From Panulirus ornatus (lineage: Eukaryota > Arthropoda > Malacostraca > Decapoda > Palinuridae), in contig NC_092225.1 of the NCBI RefSeq assembly GCF_036320965.1, positions 31,931,443 to 31,995,442 of the forward strand: a stretch of DNA of 64,000 nucleotides, read 5' to 3'. Made by a program: the position numbers and the translations under genes. Shown piece by piece: positions 45,565 to 56,600 of this stretch. The notes beneath the pieces are model-generated. The model was given only the letters and a program-made list of their open reading frames with translations. It ran no database searches and was not told the DNA's origin. Within the stretch, counting starts at the first letter, position 1; every line of letters starts with the position of its first letter.

Positions 45565-46275
45565 ATACAGAAAACCTACCCGACTTGAAACCATTAAAAT
45601 GCATAATAAAATGGCCAAAAATATCAACAAACATAAATATCACAAACTAAACTGGATTAGCTGACTTTCGAATGCTTGAAAACTTCATTTCACACCCATC
45701 TTACTCCACAACCACCTACCTCCAGCCCTCATTACAGCATTTTTAATAAGTATCATTAAATGTTGTTTGATTTACTGACAAAATGACAAAATATTTTGAA
45801 TCACAGAATAATAGGGGATTAAGAATACTTCCCACGTATTCCCTGCATGTCGTAGAAGGCGACTAAAAGGGGAGGGAGCGGGGGGCTGGAAATCCTCTCC
45901 TCTCGGTTTTTTTTTTAATTTTCCAAAAGAAGGAACAGAGAATTGGGCCAGGTGAGGGTATTCCCTCAAAGGCCCAGTCCTCTGTTCTTAACGCTACCTC
46001 GCTAATGCGGGAAATGGCGAATAGTTTGAAAGAAAAAAGAAAATACAGAAAACCTACCTGACTTGAAACCATTAAAATGCGTAATAAAATGGCCAAACAT
46101 ATCACAAACTAAACTGGATTAACTGACTTTAGAAAGCTTGAAAACTTCATTTCATATCCATCTTACTCCACAACCACCTACCTCCAGTCCTCACTACAGC
46201 ATTTTTAATAAGTATCATTAAATGTTGTTTGATTTACTGACAAAATGACAAAAGATTTTGAATCACAGAATAATA
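45565..46275 (+). repeat. about 240-bp direct repeats flanking a short LINE-derived element
   Basis: 45565-45813 and 46043-46275 match over their length with about one difference in ten and a 16-bp gap in the right copy. They begin ATACAGAAAACCTACC and end GAATCACAGAATAATA. The element at 45814-46042 sits exactly between them. Confidence 0.85.
45814..46042 (+). mobile_element. short LINE-derived element (head + tail)
   Basis: Best-preserved tail: TTAACGCTACCTCGCTAATG, CGGGAAATGGCGAATAG, A-rich end. Head lacks a few bases (GGGGATTAAGAATACTTCC). Confidence 0.85.
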
Positions 46276-46317
46276 TACATCATAAGTGTGGTATACTTAT
46301 GGTAAGGAGTTTCAGGT

Positions 46318-47714
46318 ATAATGGGGTAGGAGAGAAAGAACTGTACCTCTATCTTCCCTGTGTGTTGTGGAAGGCAACTAAAGGGTGCAGGAGCAGCAGG
46401 CTGGAAACTCTCCTCAATTTTTAAAGGGTGAAACAGAAGCCAAGCAGGGAGTGCTCATTCTCCTCAAATGCTCAGGCTGGAGTGACTAAATGTGCGTAGA
46501 TATGAAAAAAAAAAAAAGATGAGAAGAGAGTAGCAGTATTGTAACCAATATGGAAGGAGGTGCTGCTATTGTGGAAAGTAAAGAAGCTTGGAACTGGGAA
46601 GAGCACTGAGTTTCAGCACCTCAAGGGGTATTCTAATTTTCCTGGAGTAATCAAGTCTCAACCTGCCTTCTTCTGGTGACCTTGTTAGTACACCCATTAG
46701 GGGTGGAACTAAATGGGGAGGCGTTACCTAATTACACTAGGGCAATAGTTTTAGATCTGGATAAACACCTGAGATCTAACTTTATTTTTGACAATTTTGG
46801 AGCCATGCTGCCACGGGAAGCACTGCGCTGGAGTTGCCCTCTGCTAGTGACCTGTCTAGAGTTGAGGCCCAGGAGACCGGAGGGGGGGCAGCGCTGGAGT
46901 CTACCAGTTATGCCAAGGGTTAAAAGGAACAAGCGACTGTGCTATGGATTGTGGAAACCCATATCTTTGGTCAGGGTGTGTGGAGTGAAAATGGAAATGA
47001 TGAATGCAAGTCATGGGAGGGCCTGTAAGGAGGTGACCCTCTTTGCTAAAGGTCCCTGCACTTGTATCCTCTTCTTTCCCTCCTTACCCATACATGTAAC
47101 AACTGCTCCCTTCCCTTCTCCCAGGCACCTGGAGTGAATGGGATTAGGGCTGAAATACTGAAGGAGGAGAGATACTGATGGAGGAGAATGTGTGATAGAG
47201 TGGATGCCTCTTATATGTAATTTGGCATGGAAAGGGTGCAAAGGATGTATGTAGCAATTATATGGGAATAAGTCTATTAAGTATATCAGGAAAAGTGTAT
47301 GCAAGAATAATGACAGTGATGGAAGTGACTGAATGCAGAATAAGTGAAGAGCAAGCAGGTTTTCAGAAAGGCAGAGGATGTGTGGATCTGATTTTTGTAG
47401 TGAAGATGAACGAGGAAAAGTATTTAGAGAAAGTTAAGTTGTATGCAGCTTTTATGGATCTGGAGAAAGCATATGACAGTCAAGTGGAATGTTTAAAGGA
47501 TATATGGTATAGGGGGAAAACTGTTGGATGGTTTTTTACTATATATATGGATGGAGTGATAAAAAGATGAAAGAAAAACTAGGGAAAAGGGTTGCAGAGA
47601 CAAAGTGAGATGGTGAGACATGGTGGCTAGTGGCAAGTATAGATTTTGTAAAACTACATAAAAGGAAAGAAGAAAGTGTAATAAATTGTGCTGTGGATAT
47701 ATTGGGGGGGGGGG

Positions 47715-47780
<66 letters not shown>

Positions 47781-48060
47781 ATGTGAGGGAATTTAAGTAT
47801 CTGGGAACTGTCTTGGGTAAGTGTAATGATATGGAAGGAGAGATAAGGGATAGAGCAGTACAAGGTAGAAAGAGTCATTGCGTCCCTTAATAGAATAATG
47901 AAGGGAAGAGGTGTAAGTATGGAAGTGAAGAGAGGATAAAGGGACAGCATAGTCCTCCCAACCCTGACCAATACAGCTGAAACATGGGCATGGAATGAGG
48001 CACAGGTCAAGAATCCAGACTGTGGAAATGAGCTATTTGGGAAGAGCATTTGTTGAGACT
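46318..48060 (+). pseudogene. second-lineage RTE LINE, internally deleted
   Basis: Starts with the head sequence shared by the LINE at 51371 (GTGTTGTGGAAGGCAACTAA). RT blocks then appear at 47110-47580: NGIRAEILKE, ISLLSISGKVYARI, EEQAGFQKGRGCVD and KLYAAFMDLEKAYDS. After a (GA)n tract the C terminus follows: FKYLGTVLGK, DMEGEIRDRAVQGRK (to 47875), SLNRIMKGRGVSMEV near 47885 and TAETWAWNEAQ near 47975. These words differ from lineage 1 and mark a separate RTE lineage. The endonuclease and catalytic FADD are missing. GC-rich 46670-46930 between head and RT is unassigned. Confidence 0.75.
47702..47776. repeat. G run and (GA)n microsatellite
   Basis: About 15 G residues followed by about 29 GA units, inside the LINE coding remnant. 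Confidence 0.95.
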
Positions 48061-48085
48061 AGATGAAATGAATAAAGAAATGAAA

Positions 48086-48117
<32 letters not shown>

Positions 48118-48929
48118 CTGTCTCCCGCGTTTGCGAGGTAGCGCAAGGAAACAGACGAAAGAAATGGCCCAACCCACCCCCATACACATGCCTTGATTCA
48201 ATCCACTGACAGCACGTCAACCCTGGTATACCACATCGCTCCAATTCACTCTATTCTTTGCCCTCCTTTCACCCTCCTGCATGTTCAGGCCCCGATCACA
48301 CAAAATCTTTTTCACTCCATCTTTCCACCTCCAATTTGGTCTCCCTCTTCTCCTCGTTCCCTCCACCTCCGACACATATATCCTCTTGGTCAATCTTTCC
48401 TCACTCATTCTCTCCATGTGACCAAACCATTTCAAAACACCCTCTTCTGCTCTCTCAACCACGCTCTTTTTATTTCCACACATCTCTCTTACCCTTACGT
48501 TACTTACTCGATCAAACCACCTCACACCACACATTGTCCTCAAACATCTCATTTCCAGCACATCCATCCTCCTGCGCACAACTCTATCCATAGTCCACGC
48601 CTCGCAACCATACAACATTGTTGGAACCACTATTCCTTCAAACATACCCATTTTTGCTTTCCGAGATAATGTTCTCGACTTCCACACATTCTTCAAGGCT
48701 CCCAGAATTTTCGCCCCCTCCCCCACCCTATGATCCACTTCCGCTTCCATGGTTCCATCCGCTGCCAGATCCACTCCCAGATATCTAAAACACTTCACTT
48801 CCTCCAGTTTTTCTCCATTCAAACTCACCTCCCAATTGAATTGACCCTCAATCCTACTGTACCTAATAACCTTGCTCTTATTCACATTTACTCTTAACTT
48901 TCTTCTTTCACACACTTTACCAAACTCAG

Positions 48930-48931
<2 letters not shown>
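48086..48931 (-). pseudogene. RTE LINE C-terminal fragment, open frame of 238 codons
   Basis: On the - strand, a T run (its tail), conserved tail and short UTR are followed by an unbroken frame from the stop at 48217-48219 up to TEFGKVCERRKLRVN at 48931. There it meets a (TA)n tract. All C-terminal blocks are intact (ADGTMEAEVDHRVGEG, YGCEAWTMDR, KWFGHMER, GRPNWRWKDGV). The UTR lacks about 60 bp present in sister copies. Confidence 0.85.

Positions 48932-49000
<69 letters not shown>
48932..49000. repeat. (TA)n microsatellite and T run between two LINE copies
   Basis: About 27 TA units, then about 14 T. It joins the tail of the LINE at 49001-51360 directly to the truncated front of the LINE at 48086-48931, both on the - strand. 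Confidence 0.95.
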
Positions 49001-49001
<1 letters not shown>

Positions 49002-51360
49002 ATACTTTGTCGCTGTCTCCCGCGTTTGCGAGGTAGCGCAAGGAAACAGACGAAAGAAATGGCCCAACCCCCCCCATACACATGTACATACACACGTCCA
49101 CACACGCAAATATACATACCTACACAGCTTTCCATGGTTTACCCCGGACGCTTCACATGCCTTGATTCAATCCACTGACAGCACGTCAACCCCGGTATAC
49201 CACATCGCTCCAATTCACTCTATTCCTTGCCCTCCTTTCACCCTCCTGCATGTTCAGGCCCCGATCACACAAAATCTTTTTCACTCCATCTTTCCACCTC
49301 CAATTTGGTCTCCCTCTTCTCCTCGTTCCCTCCACCTCCGACACATATATCCTCTTGGTCAATCTTTCCTCACTCATTCTCTCCATGTGACCAAACCATT
49401 TCAAAACACCCTCTTCTGCTCTCTCAACCACGCTCTTTTTATTTCCACACATCTCTCTTACCCTTACGTTACTCACTCGATCAAACCACCTCACACCACA
49501 CATTGTCCTCAAACATCTCATTTCCAGCACATCCATCCTCCTGCGCACAACTCTATCCATAGCCCACGCCTCGCAACCATACAACATTGTTGGAACCACT
49601 ATTCCTTCAAACATACCCATTTTTGCTTTCCGAGATAATGTTCTCGACTTCCACACATTCTTCAAGGCTCCCAGAATTTTCGCCCCCTCCCCCACCCTAT
49701 GATCCACTTCCGCTTCCATGGTTCCATCCGCTGCCAGATCCACTCCCAGATATCTAAAACACTTCACTTCCTCCAGTTTTTCTCCATTCAAACTCACCTC
49801 CCAATTGACTTGACCCTCAACCCTACTGTACCTAATAACCTTGCTCTTATTTACATTTACTCTTAACTTTCTTCTTCCACACACTTTACCAAACTCAGTC
49901 ACCAGCTTCTGCAGTTTCTCACATGAATCAGCCACCAGCGCTGTATCATCAGCGAACAACAACTGACTCACTTCCCAAGCTCTCTCATCCCCAACAGACT
50001 TCATACTTGCCCCTCTTTCCAAAACTCTTGCATTCACCTCCCTAACAACCCCATCCATAAACCAATTAAACAACCATGGAGACATCACACACCCCTGCCG
50101 CAAACCTACATTCACTGAGAACCAGTTACTTTCCTCTCTTCCTACATGTACACATGCCTTACATCCTCGATAAAAACTTTTCACTGCTTCTAACAACTTG
50201 CCTCCCACACCATATATTCTTAATACCTTCCACAGAGCATCTCTATCAACTCTATCATATGCCTTCTCCAGATCCATAAATGCTACATACAAATCCATTT
50301 GCTTTTCTAAGTATTTCTCACATACATTCTTCAAAGCAAACACCTGATCCACACATCCTCTACCACTTCTGAAACCACACTGCTCTTCCCCAATCTGATG
50401 CTCTGTACGTGCCTTCACCCTCTCAATCAATACCCTCCCATATAATTTACCAGGAATACTCAACAAACTTATACCTCTGTAATTTGAGCACTCACTCTTA
50501 TCCCCTTTGCCTTTGTACAATGGCACTATGCACGCATTCCGCCAATCCTCAGGCACCTCACCATGAGTCATACATACATTAAATAACCTTACCAACCAGT
50601 CAACAATACAGTCACCCCCTTTTTTAATAAATTCCACTGCAATACCATCCAAGCCTGCTGCCTTGCCGGCTTTCATCTTCCGCAAAGCTTTTACTACCTC
50701 TTCTCTGTTTACCAAATCATTTTCCCTAACCCTCTCACTTTGCACACCACCTCGACCAAAACACCCTATATCTGCCACTCTATCATCAAACGCATTCAAC
50801 AAACCTTCAAAATACTCACTCCATCTCATTCTCATATCACCACTACTTGTTATCACCTCCCCATTTGCGCCCTTCACTGAAGTTCCCATTTGCTCCCTTG
50901 TCTTACGCACTTTATTTACCTCCTTCCAGAACATCTTTTTAGTCTCCCTAAAATTTAATGATACTCTCTCACCCCAACTCTCATTTGCCCTTTTTTTCAC
51001 CTCTTGCACCTTTCTCTTGACCTCCTGTCTCTTTCTTTTATACATCTCCCACTCAATTGCATTTTTTCCCTGCAAAAATCGTCCAAATGCCTCTCTCTTC
51101 TCTTTCACTAATACTCTTACTTCTTCATCCCACCACTCACTACCCTTTCTAATCAACCCACCTCCCACTCTTCTCATGCCACAAGCATCTTTTGCGCAAT
51201 CCATCACTGATTCCCTAAACACATCCCATTCCTCCCCCACTCCCCTTACTTCCATTGTTCTCACCTTTTTCCATTCTGTACTCAGTCTCTCCTGGTACTT
51301 CCTCACACAGGTCTCCTTCCCAAGCTCACTTACTCTCACCACCCTCTTCACCCCAACATT
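49001..51360 (-). mobile_element. RTE LINE with intact reverse transcriptase frame, 5'-truncated
   Basis: From the stop at 49186-49188 one frame stays open for about 725 codons of element sequence. In coding order: pre-RT region (KYQERLSTEW, WDEEVRVLVKEKREAF, MFWKEVNKVRK), RT domain (KAAGLDGIAVEFIKKGGD, VPLYKGKGDKSECSNYRG, AFMDLEKAYDRVDRDALW, LRQGCVMSPWLFN, catalytic FADDTALVAD at about 49945-49958), then the C-terminal blocks. The upstream endonuclease is absent, cut at NVGVKRV near 51360. The frame continues through 53 further codons into the antisense of the neighbouring LINE head; these are not part of the element. The clean frame implies a young insertion. 3' UTR and tail occupy 49001-49185. 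Confidence 0.92.
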
Positions 51361-51495
51361 ATATATATTATCCCTGGGGATAGGGGTGAAAGAATACTTC
51401 CCACGCATTCCTCGCGTGTCGTAGAAAGTGACTAGAGGGGACGGGAGCGGGGGGCCAGAAATCCTCCCCTCCTTGTATTTTTTTAACTTTCTAAA

Positions 51496-52137
51496 ATGGG
51501 AAACAGAAGAAGGAGTCACGCGGGGAGTGCTAATCCTCCTCGAAGGCTCAGATTGGGGTGCCTAAATGTGTGTGGATGTAACCAAGATGTGAAAAAAGGA
51601 GAGATAGGTAGTATGTTTGAGGAAAGGAACCTGGATGTTTTGGCTCTGAGTGAAACGAAGCTCAAGGGTAAAGGGGAAGAGTGGTTTGGGAATGTCTTGG
51701 GAGTAAAGTCAGGGGTTAGTGAGAGGACAAGAGCAAGGGAAGGAGTAGCAGTACTCCTGAAACAGGAGTTGTGGGAGTATGTGATAGAATGTAAGAAAGT
51801 AAATTCTCGATTAATATGGGTAAAACTGAAAGTTGATGGAGAGAGATGGGTGCTTATTGGTGCATATGCACCTGGGCATGAGAAGAAAGATCATGAGAGG
51901 CAAGTGTTTTGGGAGCAGCTGAATGAGTGTGTTAGTGGTTTTGATGCACAAGACCGGGTTATAGTGATGGGTGATTTGAAAGCAAAGGTGAGTAATGTGG
52001 CAGTTGAGGGAATAATTGGTATACATGGGGTGTTCAGTGTTGTAAATGGAAATGGTGAAGAGCTTGTAGATTTATGTGCTGAAAAAGGACTGATGATTGG
52101 AAATACCTGGTTTAAAAAGCGAGATATACATAAGTAT

Positions 52138-52138
<1 letters not shown>
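51496..52138 (+). CDS. LINE endonuclease domain (APE type), truncated
   Basis: About 214 codons from ATG 51496, interrupted by the (TA)n tract. In RTE-type LINEs this domain nicks target DNA to prime reverse transcription. The visible order of the Glu (SETKLKG), Tyr-Pro (AYAP) and Asp (GDL) motifs fits APE-type endonucleases. The final Ser-Asp-His motif is lost with the deletion, and Asn is replaced by Lys after GDL, so activity is unlikely. Confidence 0.85.

Positions 52139-52208
<70 letters not shown>
52139..52208. repeat. (TA)n microsatellite at an internal LINE deletion
   Basis: About 34 TA units standing where at least several hundred bases of LINE coding sequence should be. Confidence 0.95.
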
Positions 52209-52212
<4 letters not shown>

Positions 52213-54217
52213 GAAGGAGGTTAACAGTGTAAGACAAGAGAACAAATGGGAACATCGTTGAAGGGGGCTAATGGGGAAGTAATAACAAATAGTGGTGATG
52301 TGAGAAGGATATGGAGTGAGTATTTTGAGGGTTTGTTGAATGTGTTAGATGATAGTGGCAGATATAGGGTGTTTGGGTCGAGGTGGTGTGCGAAGTGAGA
52401 GGGTTAGGGAGAATGACTTGGTAAACAGAGAAGAGGTAGTGAAAGCTTTGCGGAAGATGAAAGCTGGCAAGGCAGCGGGTTTGGATGGTACTGCAGTGGA
52501 ATCTATTGAAAAAGGGGGTGACTGTATTGTTGACTGCCTGGTAAGGATATTTAATGTATGTATGGCTCATGGTGAAGTGCCTGATGATTGGCAGAATGCA
52601 TGCCTAGTGCCATTGTACAAAGGCAAAGGGGATAAAGGTGAGTGTTCAAATTACAGAGGTATAAGTTTGTCAAGTATTCCTGGGAAATTATATGGGAGGG
52701 TATTGATTGAGAGGGTGAAGGCTTGTACAGAGCAGCAGATTGAGGATGAGCAGTGTGGTTTCAGAAGTGGTAGAGGATGTGTGGATCAGGTGTTTGCTTT
52801 GAAGAGTGTACATGAGAAATACTCTGAAAAACATATGGATTTGTATGTAGCATTTATGGATCTGGAGAAGGCATATGAAAGAGTTGATAGAGATGCTCTG
52901 TGGAAGGTATTAAGAATATATGGTGTGGGAGGCAAGTTGCTAGAAGCAGTGAAAAGTATTTATCAAGGATGTAAGGCATGTGTACAAGTAGGAAGAGAGG
53001 AAAAAGACTGGTTCTCAGTGAGTCATTTTGCGGTAGGGGTGTGTGATGTCTCCATGGTTGCTTAATTTGTTTATGGATGGGGTTAATAGGGAGGTGACTG
53101 CAAGAGTTTTGGAAAGGGGCAAGTATGCAGTCTGTTGTGGATGAGAGGGCATGGAAAGTGAGTCAGCTGTTGTTCGCTGATGATACAGCGCTGGTGGCTG
53201 ATTCGGGTGAGAAACTGCAGAAGCTGGTGACTGAGTTTGGTAAAGTGTGTGAGGGAAGAAAGCTGAGAGTAAATGTGAATAAGATCACGGTTATTAAGTA
53301 CAGTAGAGTTGAGGGACAAGTCAATTGGGAGGCAAGTTTGAATTTGGAAAGACTGGAGGAAGTGAAGAGTTTTAGATCTCTGAGAGTGGATTTGGCAGCA
53401 GATGGAACCATGGAAGCAGAAGTGAGTCACAGGTTGGGGAAGAAGCGAAAGTTTTGGGAGTGTTGAAAAATGTGTGGAAGGCGAGAAAATTATCTCGTAA
53501 AGCAAAAATGGATATGTTTGAAGGAATAGTGGTTCCAACAATATTATATGGTTTCGAGGTGTGGGCTATAGATAGGGTTGTGTGAAGGAGGGTGGATGTG
53601 TTGGAAATGAGATGTTTGAGGACAATATGTGGTGTGAGGTGGTTTGATTGAGTAAGTAATGAAAGGGTAAGAGAGATGTGTGGTAATAAAAAGAGTGAGG
53701 TTGAGAGAGCAGAAGAGGGTGTTTCTGAAATGGTTTGGGCACATGGAAAGAATGAGTGAGGAAAGATTGACAAAGAGGATGTATGTGTCAGATCTGGGTG
53801 GAGGGAACGAGAAGTGGGAGACCAAATTGGAGGTGGAAAGATGGAGTGAAAAAGATTTTGAGTGATCGGGGCCTGAACGTGCAGGAGGGTGAAAGGCGTG
53901 CAAGGAATAGAGTGAATTGGAACGATGTGGCATACCGGGGTCGACGTGCTGTCAATGGATTGAACCAGGGTATGTGAAGCGTCTGGAGTAAACCATGGAA
54001 AGTTCCGTGGAGCCTGGATGTGGAAAGGGAGCTGTGGTTTCGGTGCATTATTACATGACAGCTAGAGACTGAGTGTGAACGAATGGGGCCTTTGTTTTCT
54101 TTTCCTAGTGCTACCTCACACACATGAGGGGGGAGGGGGTTGTTATTCCATGTGTGGCAGGGGTGGTGATGGGAATAAATAAAGGCAGACAGTATGAATT
54201 GTGTACATGTGTATATA

Positions 54218-54740
54218 TGTATATGTCTGTGTGTATATATATGTGTACATTGAGATGTATAGGTATGTATATTTGCGTGTGTGGACGTGTATGTATATAC
54301 ATGTGTATGTGGGTGGGTTGGGCCATTCTTTCGTCTGTTTCCTAGCGCTACCTCGCTAATGCGGGAGACAGTGACAAAGCAAAATAATGATAAAAAATGT
54401 CTGTGTGTGTATATATATGTGTACATTGAGATGTATAGGTATGTATATTTGCATGTGTGGACGAGTATGTATATACATGTGTATGAGGGTGGGTTGGGCC
54501 ATTCTTTCGTCCGTTTCCTTGCGCTACCTCGCTATTGCGGGAGACAGTCACAAAGCAAAATAATAATTAAAAATGTATATATATGTGTACTGTTGAAATG
54601 TATAGGTATGTATATGTGCGTGTGTGGACATGTATGTATACACATGTGTATGTGGGTTGGTAAGGCCATTCTTTTGTCTGTTTCCTTACATTACCTTGCT
54701 AACGTGGGAGACAGCAATAAAGTATAATAAAAAAATATAT
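54218..54740 (+). repeat. three consecutive LINE 3' tail modules
   Basis: About 54218-54395, 54396-54572 and 54573-54740 each hold a TG/TA-rich block (ATGTATAGGTATGTATAT), a GGGTTGG(G)CCATTC block and a tail (CGCTACCTCGCTAATGCGGG, decayed in the third), ending in an A-rich run. Period about 175 bp. Confidence 0.85.
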
Positions 54741-54759
54741 ATAAAAAAAATCATTATAG

Positions 54760-55868
54760 TTAGTTGCTGTCTCCCGCATTAGCGAGGTAGCGCAAGGAAA
54801 CAGACAAAAGAATGGCCCTAACCCACCAACATACAAATGCATATACATGAACGCCTACACACGTACATATACACATCTATGCATTTCAATGTATACATAA
54901 ATATACATTTATACACATGTACATATTCATACTTGCTGCTTTCATCCATTCCTGTCACCACCCCGCCACACATGAAACAGCACCCCCTCCCCACCATGCT
55001 CACGAGGTAGTGCTAGGAAAAGACAACAAAGGCCACATTCATTTACACTGTCTCTCACTGTCATGTGTAATGCACCAAAACCACAGCTACCTTTCCACAT
55101 CCAGACCCCACAAAACTTTTCATGGTTTACCCCAGATGTTTCACATGCCCTGATTCAATCCATTGACAGCATGTTGACCCCGGTATACCACATCGTTCCA
55201 ATTCACTCTACTCCTTGTGAGCCTTTCACCCTCCTGTATGTTCAGGCCCTGATCGCTCAAAAGCTTTTTCACTCCATCTTTCCACCTCCAATTTGTTCTT
55301 CCACTTCCTGTTTCCCCCACCTTTGACACATATATCCTCTTTGTCAATCTCTCCTCACTCATTCTCTCCATGTGACCAAACTATTTCAATACTCCCTCTT
55401 CTGCTCTCTCAACCATACTCTTTTTATTACCACACATCTCTCTTACCCTTACATTACTTACTTGATCAAACCACCTCACGCCATATACTGTCTTCAAATA
55501 TTTTATTTTCAACACACACACCCTCCTCCACACAACCCTATCTATAGCCCATGCCTTGCAACCATATAATATTGTTGGAACTCTATTCCTTCAAACATAC
55601 CCATTTTTGCTCTCCGAGTTAACGTTCTCGCCTTCTACACATTCTTTAACGCTCCTAGAACCTTCGCCCTCTCCCCCACCCTGTGAATCACTTCCACTTC
55701 CATGGTTCCATCCACTGCTAAATCCACTCCCAGATATCTAAAACACTTCCTCCAGTTTTTCTCCATTCAAACTTACCTCCCAATTAACTTGTCCCTCCAC
55801 CCTACTGCATCTAATAAATAACCTTGCTCTTATTCACATTTACTCTCAACTTTCTCCTTTCACGCACT
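54760..55868 (-). pseudogene. RTE LINE 3' half
   Basis: On the - strand: tail near 54770-54800, long-type UTR to 55195, then C-terminal coding blocks to about 55868 (DRGLNIQ, KWFGHMER equivalents decayed). Frame changes throughout. Faces the tail modules on its left, giving an inverted repeat centred near 54750. Confidence 0.8.
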
Positions 55869-56364
55869 ACCATGGCAACAAAAAGAATTTATAAGGAGTA
55901 AGTAACATCTTGGATCTGAAAGTATCTCTACTAGAAAGGTATAGAATCAAGTCAGTAATACTTCTTGTAAATATACCAGAAAGATATCCGATGCATATGG
56001 GTGAATGCCCTGCAACAAAATACTGAAAGATTATATAAAGCAATACTAAGTGAATTAAGAAACATATTTGGGCTGACTACTGAAATATTAAAAATAAAAA
56101 TAGATTCAGCTGGTCAGTTTATGATGAACCTCAAACAGACAGTTTGAATATTCAAGCATACTAGCAGCACTGAGAAGTAAAATACTGTTATTCAAGAAGC
56201 AATACATGCTGTAAGCACTGTGCCCAATCCCTGCCATGCTAGCAAAATACTGTCATAGATACTGGCAGTATTTTGATATCTGAGAACTTTCACAACAAGA
56301 GACATAAAACTTGATGACAATGATGAATGTTTACAAAAGAAACAAAATTTAGTATTGTGTCAAT
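55869..56364. other. AT-rich stretch, nothing recognised
   Basis: No feature seen. Confidence 0.5.
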
Positions 56365-56600
56365 TGAACCTTTGTGGTGAAGCAATCAGCGTTGTTTACC
56401 ATGATGCATTCACAGGCCGCCTGGGGTTGAGCTCACATAGGTTTGAATCCTGCTTGTCGCAGCCAGTCCATAATCAACCCAACTGTTCATCCTCCTCCAG
56501 CTGCTGGTTAATAAAATAGATACTTGATTTACCTTGGATATATATACATATATAGCATTAATGAAATGGCCTTGGTTTAAGCATTCAGTTGTCTTTGCCA
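56365..56600 (+). mobile_element. tRNA-type SINE, family 1, degraded
   Basis: GGTTTGAATCCTGC (B box), CCATAATCAACCCA, TTCATCC and TAATAAAATAGATACTTG match 62020-62215 in order. The A-box side is decayed. Confidence 0.65.

Larger units (their letters stand above)
51371..54395 (+). mobile_element. RTE LINE with 5' head and endonuclease, internally deleted
   Basis: Head at 51371-51495, then an open frame from ATG 51496: APE-type endonuclease with LGCLNV, ALSETKLKG, VAVLLK, RLIWVKLKV, IGAYAP, VIVMGDLKAKV and GNTWFKK. The usual GDxN has Lys (AAA at 51979-51981) instead of Asn. At 52139 a (TA)n tract of about 70 bp replaces the end of the endonuclease and the pre-RT region. The element resumes at the EVNSVR block near 52218 and runs through RT (KAAGLDGTAVESIEKGGD; FADDTALVAD near 53175) with frame breaks near 53030, 53110, 53465 and 53730, to the C terminus near 53940 and the long 3' UTR. 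Confidence 0.9.

Noticed and set aside
46676..47137. GC-rich 153-codon frame
   Set aside because: It lies between the head and the RT blocks of a LINE, has no recognised domain, and is not clearly linked to any splice signals. Left unassigned.
47702..47776. CRISPR-like or other ordered array
   Set aside because: It is a simple (GA)n tract. No array of spaced repeats exists in the window, and the genome is eukaryotic.
48193..48669. Long pyrimidine-rich reading frames opposite the LINE C termini (also 7783-8259, 49162-49638, 50663-51424)
   Set aside because: They lie exactly antisense to the reverse transcriptase frame, recur in every copy, and have low-complexity Pro/Ser/His content. The purine-rich sense strand leaves few stops on the opposite strand.
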